Assembly (NCBI GenBank): GCA_025360395.1
Contig: JANYCH010000226.1
Location: 1-41,246 of the forward strand
Source of the DNA: Cytophagales bacterium
GTDB taxonomy: Bacteria; Bacteroidota; Bacteroidia; Cytophagales; UBA9547
Length of the DNA stretch: 41,246 nucleotides
Reading direction: 5' to 3'
Of this stretch, positions 39,721 to 41,246 are shown piece by piece; within the stretch, counting starts at the first letter, position 1, and every line of letters starts with the position of its first letter. The notes beneath the pieces are model-generated. The model did no database searches, was not told the origin of the DNA, and was given only the letters and a program-made list of their open reading frames with translations. Made by a program: the position numbers and the translations under genes.

Positions 39721-41246
39721 TTAGTACATGCCGCCCATTCCTCCGCCGCCACCTGGCATTCCTGCTGGTGCTTTTTCTTCTTCTTCATCTGCAATTACTG
39801 CAGCTGTAGTCAAAAGAAGTGCTGCGATAGAAGATGCGTTCTCAAGTGCTAATCTTGTAACCTTAGTAGGGTCAAGGATACCAGCTTTGATCAGGTTTTC
39901 GTATCTGTCTTCACGGGCATTGTAACCGAAGTCATCTTTGCCTTCTTTCACCTTCTGTACTACTACAGAGCCTTCGCCACCGCAGTTAGCCACAATAGTT
40001 CTTAAAGGAGCTTCGATCGCAATACGGATGATGTTTACACCAGTTGCTTCGTCCTCGTTTCTGGTTTGAACGTTGTTCAATACATGACCGGCACGGATCA
40101 AAGCAACACCACCACCTGCTACGATACCTTCTTCAACAGCAGCACGGGTTGCGTGTAATGCATCGTCAACTCTGTCTTTTTTCTCTTTCATCTCAACTTC
40201 AGTAGCTGCTCCTATGTAAAGGATAGCAACGCCACCTGAAAGTTTAGCAAGACGCTCCTGAAGTTTCTCACGATCGTAATCTGAAGTAGTGTTTGCGACC
40301 TGAGATTTGATTTCGTTGATACGACCAGTGATTTGTTCTTTCTGACCCGCACCGTTGATGATGGTTGTATTGTCTTTGTCGATCACCACTTTCTCTGCAG
40401 TTCCAAGGAACTCTAAAGTTGCGTTCTCTAATTTGAAACCTCTTTCTTCTGAAATTACAGTTCCTCCAGTTAAAACAGCGATGTCTTCTAACATTGCTTT
40501 TCTTCTGTCGCCAAAACCAGGAGCTTTAACAGCAGCGATTTTAAGTGCACCACGAATTTTGTTCACAACTAAAGTAGCAAGGGCTTCGCCTTCCACTTCT
40601 TCAGAAATGATCACCAATGGTTTACCTGTTTGTGCAACCTGCTCAAGGATAGGAAGAAGTTCTTTCATTGAAGAAACTTTCTTATCGTAGATCAAAATAT
40701 AAGGCTTGTCCAGATCAGCCTCCATTTTCTCAGGGTTTGTAACAAAGTATGGAGACAAATATCCTCTGTCGAACTGCATACCTTCAACCACTTTCACTTC
40801 GGTTTCAGTACCTTTTGCTTCTTCAACAGTGATAACGCCGTCTTTACCCACTTTCTCCATTGCGCTTGCGATCATTTTACCGATTTCGCTGTCGCTGTTT
40901 GCAGAAATAGTAGCAACCTGTTCAATTTCAGAATTGTTACTGATTTGTTTAGACTGTTTTTTCAAGTCTTCAATGATAGCAGAAACAGCTTTGTCGATAC
41001 CACGTTTCAAATCCATTGGATTTGCACCTGCAGCTACATTTTTCATACCTGCATTTACAATTGCCTGAGCAAGTACAGTTGCAGTAGTAGTTCCGTCACC
41101 AGCTGAATCAGCAGTTTTAGAAGCTACTTCTTTCACTAACTGAGCACCCATATTTTCGATAGGGTCTTTCAATTCAATGTCTTTCGCAACAGTTACACCA
41201 TCTTTAGTGATAACAGGGGCACCAAATTTTTTGTCAAGAATTACGT
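39721..41246 (-). CDS. groL: Chaperonin GroEL, partial (N-terminus outside window)
   Basis: The 60-kDa chaperonin forms the folding chamber with GroES. The minus-strand frame is open from the right edge (VILDKKFGAPVITKDGVTVAKDI) to the stop at 39721, about 508 residues; some 33-35 N-terminal residues are outside. The ATP-binding AGDGTTTATVLAQ, the apical-domain GYLSPYFVTNPEKMEADL, and the C-terminal GGM-rich tail are intact. The first Met inside the window (MKDPIENMGAQ) is not the true start, since conserved GroEL sequence continues upstream. Its partner groES would lie to the right of the window in the usual layout. Confidence 0.97.
   Translation of the reverse strand, partial: VILDKKFGAPVITKDGVTVAKDIELKDPIENMGAQLVKEVASKTADSAGDGTTTATVLAQAIVNAGMKNVAAGANPMDLKRGIDKAVSAIIEDLKKQSKQISNNSEIEQVATISANSDSEIGKMIASAMEKVGKDGVITVEEAKGTETEVKVVEGMQFDRGYLSPYFVTNPEKMEADLDKPYILIYDKKVSSMKELLPILEQVAQTGKPLVIISEEVEGEALATLVVNKIRGALKIAAVKAPGFGDRRKAMLEDIAVLTGGTVISEERGFKLENATLEFLGTAEKVVIDKDNTTIINGAGQKEQITGRINEIKSQVANTTSDYDREKLQERLAKLSGGVAILYIGAATEVEMKEKKDRVDDALHATRAAVEEGIVAGGGVALIRAGHVLNNVQTRNEDEATGVNIIRIAIEAPLRTIVANCGGEGSVVVQKVKEGKDDFGYNAREDRYENLIKAGILDPTKVTRLALENASSIAALLLTTAAVIADEEEEKAPAGMPGGGGGMGGMY

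Noticed and set aside
39728..41068. Plus-strand open frames inside groEL
   Set aside because: They are antisense shadows of groEL, a highly biased coding sequence that leaves open frames on the opposite strand.
1..41246. tRNA, rRNA or insertion sequence in the window
   Set aside because: No transposase-like protein, no terminal inverted repeats with target duplication, and no tRNA-like clover pattern ending in CCA were seen in the intergenic parts.

Overview
The window is a chromosomal segment of a Bacteroidota bacterium, most likely from Cytophagales. Three things support this: Bacteroidota-type promoters (TAnnTTTG at -7, often with TTG or TTTG about 19-20 bp upstream), a type IX secretion (Por) sorting domain on a large surface protein, and a three-gene sdhCAB locus with a single cytochrome b subunit. 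The DNA is AT-rich by eye. A secreted GH5 glycanase beside a T9SS cargo protein would fit a Cytophaga/Sporocytophaga-like polysaccharide degrader, but genus is inference.

Bases 1-10026 (all minus strand) hold the fused str-S10-spc ribosomal cluster: rpsL, rpsG, fusA, rpsJ, rplC, rplD, rplW, rplB, rpsS, rplV, rpsC, rplP, rpmC, rpsQ, rplN, rplX, rplE, rpsN and a partial rpsH at the left edge. No tuf gene lies between fusA and rpsJ. Transcription appears to be re-initiated at three places (before rpsL, rplC and rpsH). Each has a TAnnTTTG box running into the start TTTGCA followed by a C-run. An 18-bp perfect inverted repeat separates rpsJ from rplC.

Bases 10027-20163 hold a 1138-residue secreted RCC1-propeller/LRR/LamG/PPC protein with a T9SS tail, then hisIE with an alpha/beta hydrolase, aspartate kinase, gatB and a soluble PAS histidine kinase. 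Bases 20380-22631 hold a two-gene unit that looks like the type VI secretion baseplate proteins TssE (gp25-like) and TssF, with no other T6SS gene in the window. A secreted protein of unknown function follows, then succinate dehydrogenase sdhCAB and a small conserved-looking protein.

Bases 28465-37462 form an accessory region. It holds a tandem SRPBCC protein divergent from a GlxA/AraC regulator, a secreted GH5 glycanase with a CBM-like N-domain, a flavin monooxygenase with an N-terminal double CxxCxGxG module, a DHFR/RibD-like reductase, and an araC-methyltransferase-DJ-1/PfpI run. Bases 37622-39279 hold two unrecognised genes separated and preceded by two related elements of about 128 bp, an arrangement like gene cassettes. 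The right edge carries most of groEL, on the minus strand, with a strong terminator; its N-terminus is outside the window.

Convergent gene pairs are separated by bidirectional hairpin terminators (lysC/gatB, the 523-residue gene/sdhB, the 90-residue gene/SRPBCC). All family calls rest on reading the proteins by eye; no database search was run.
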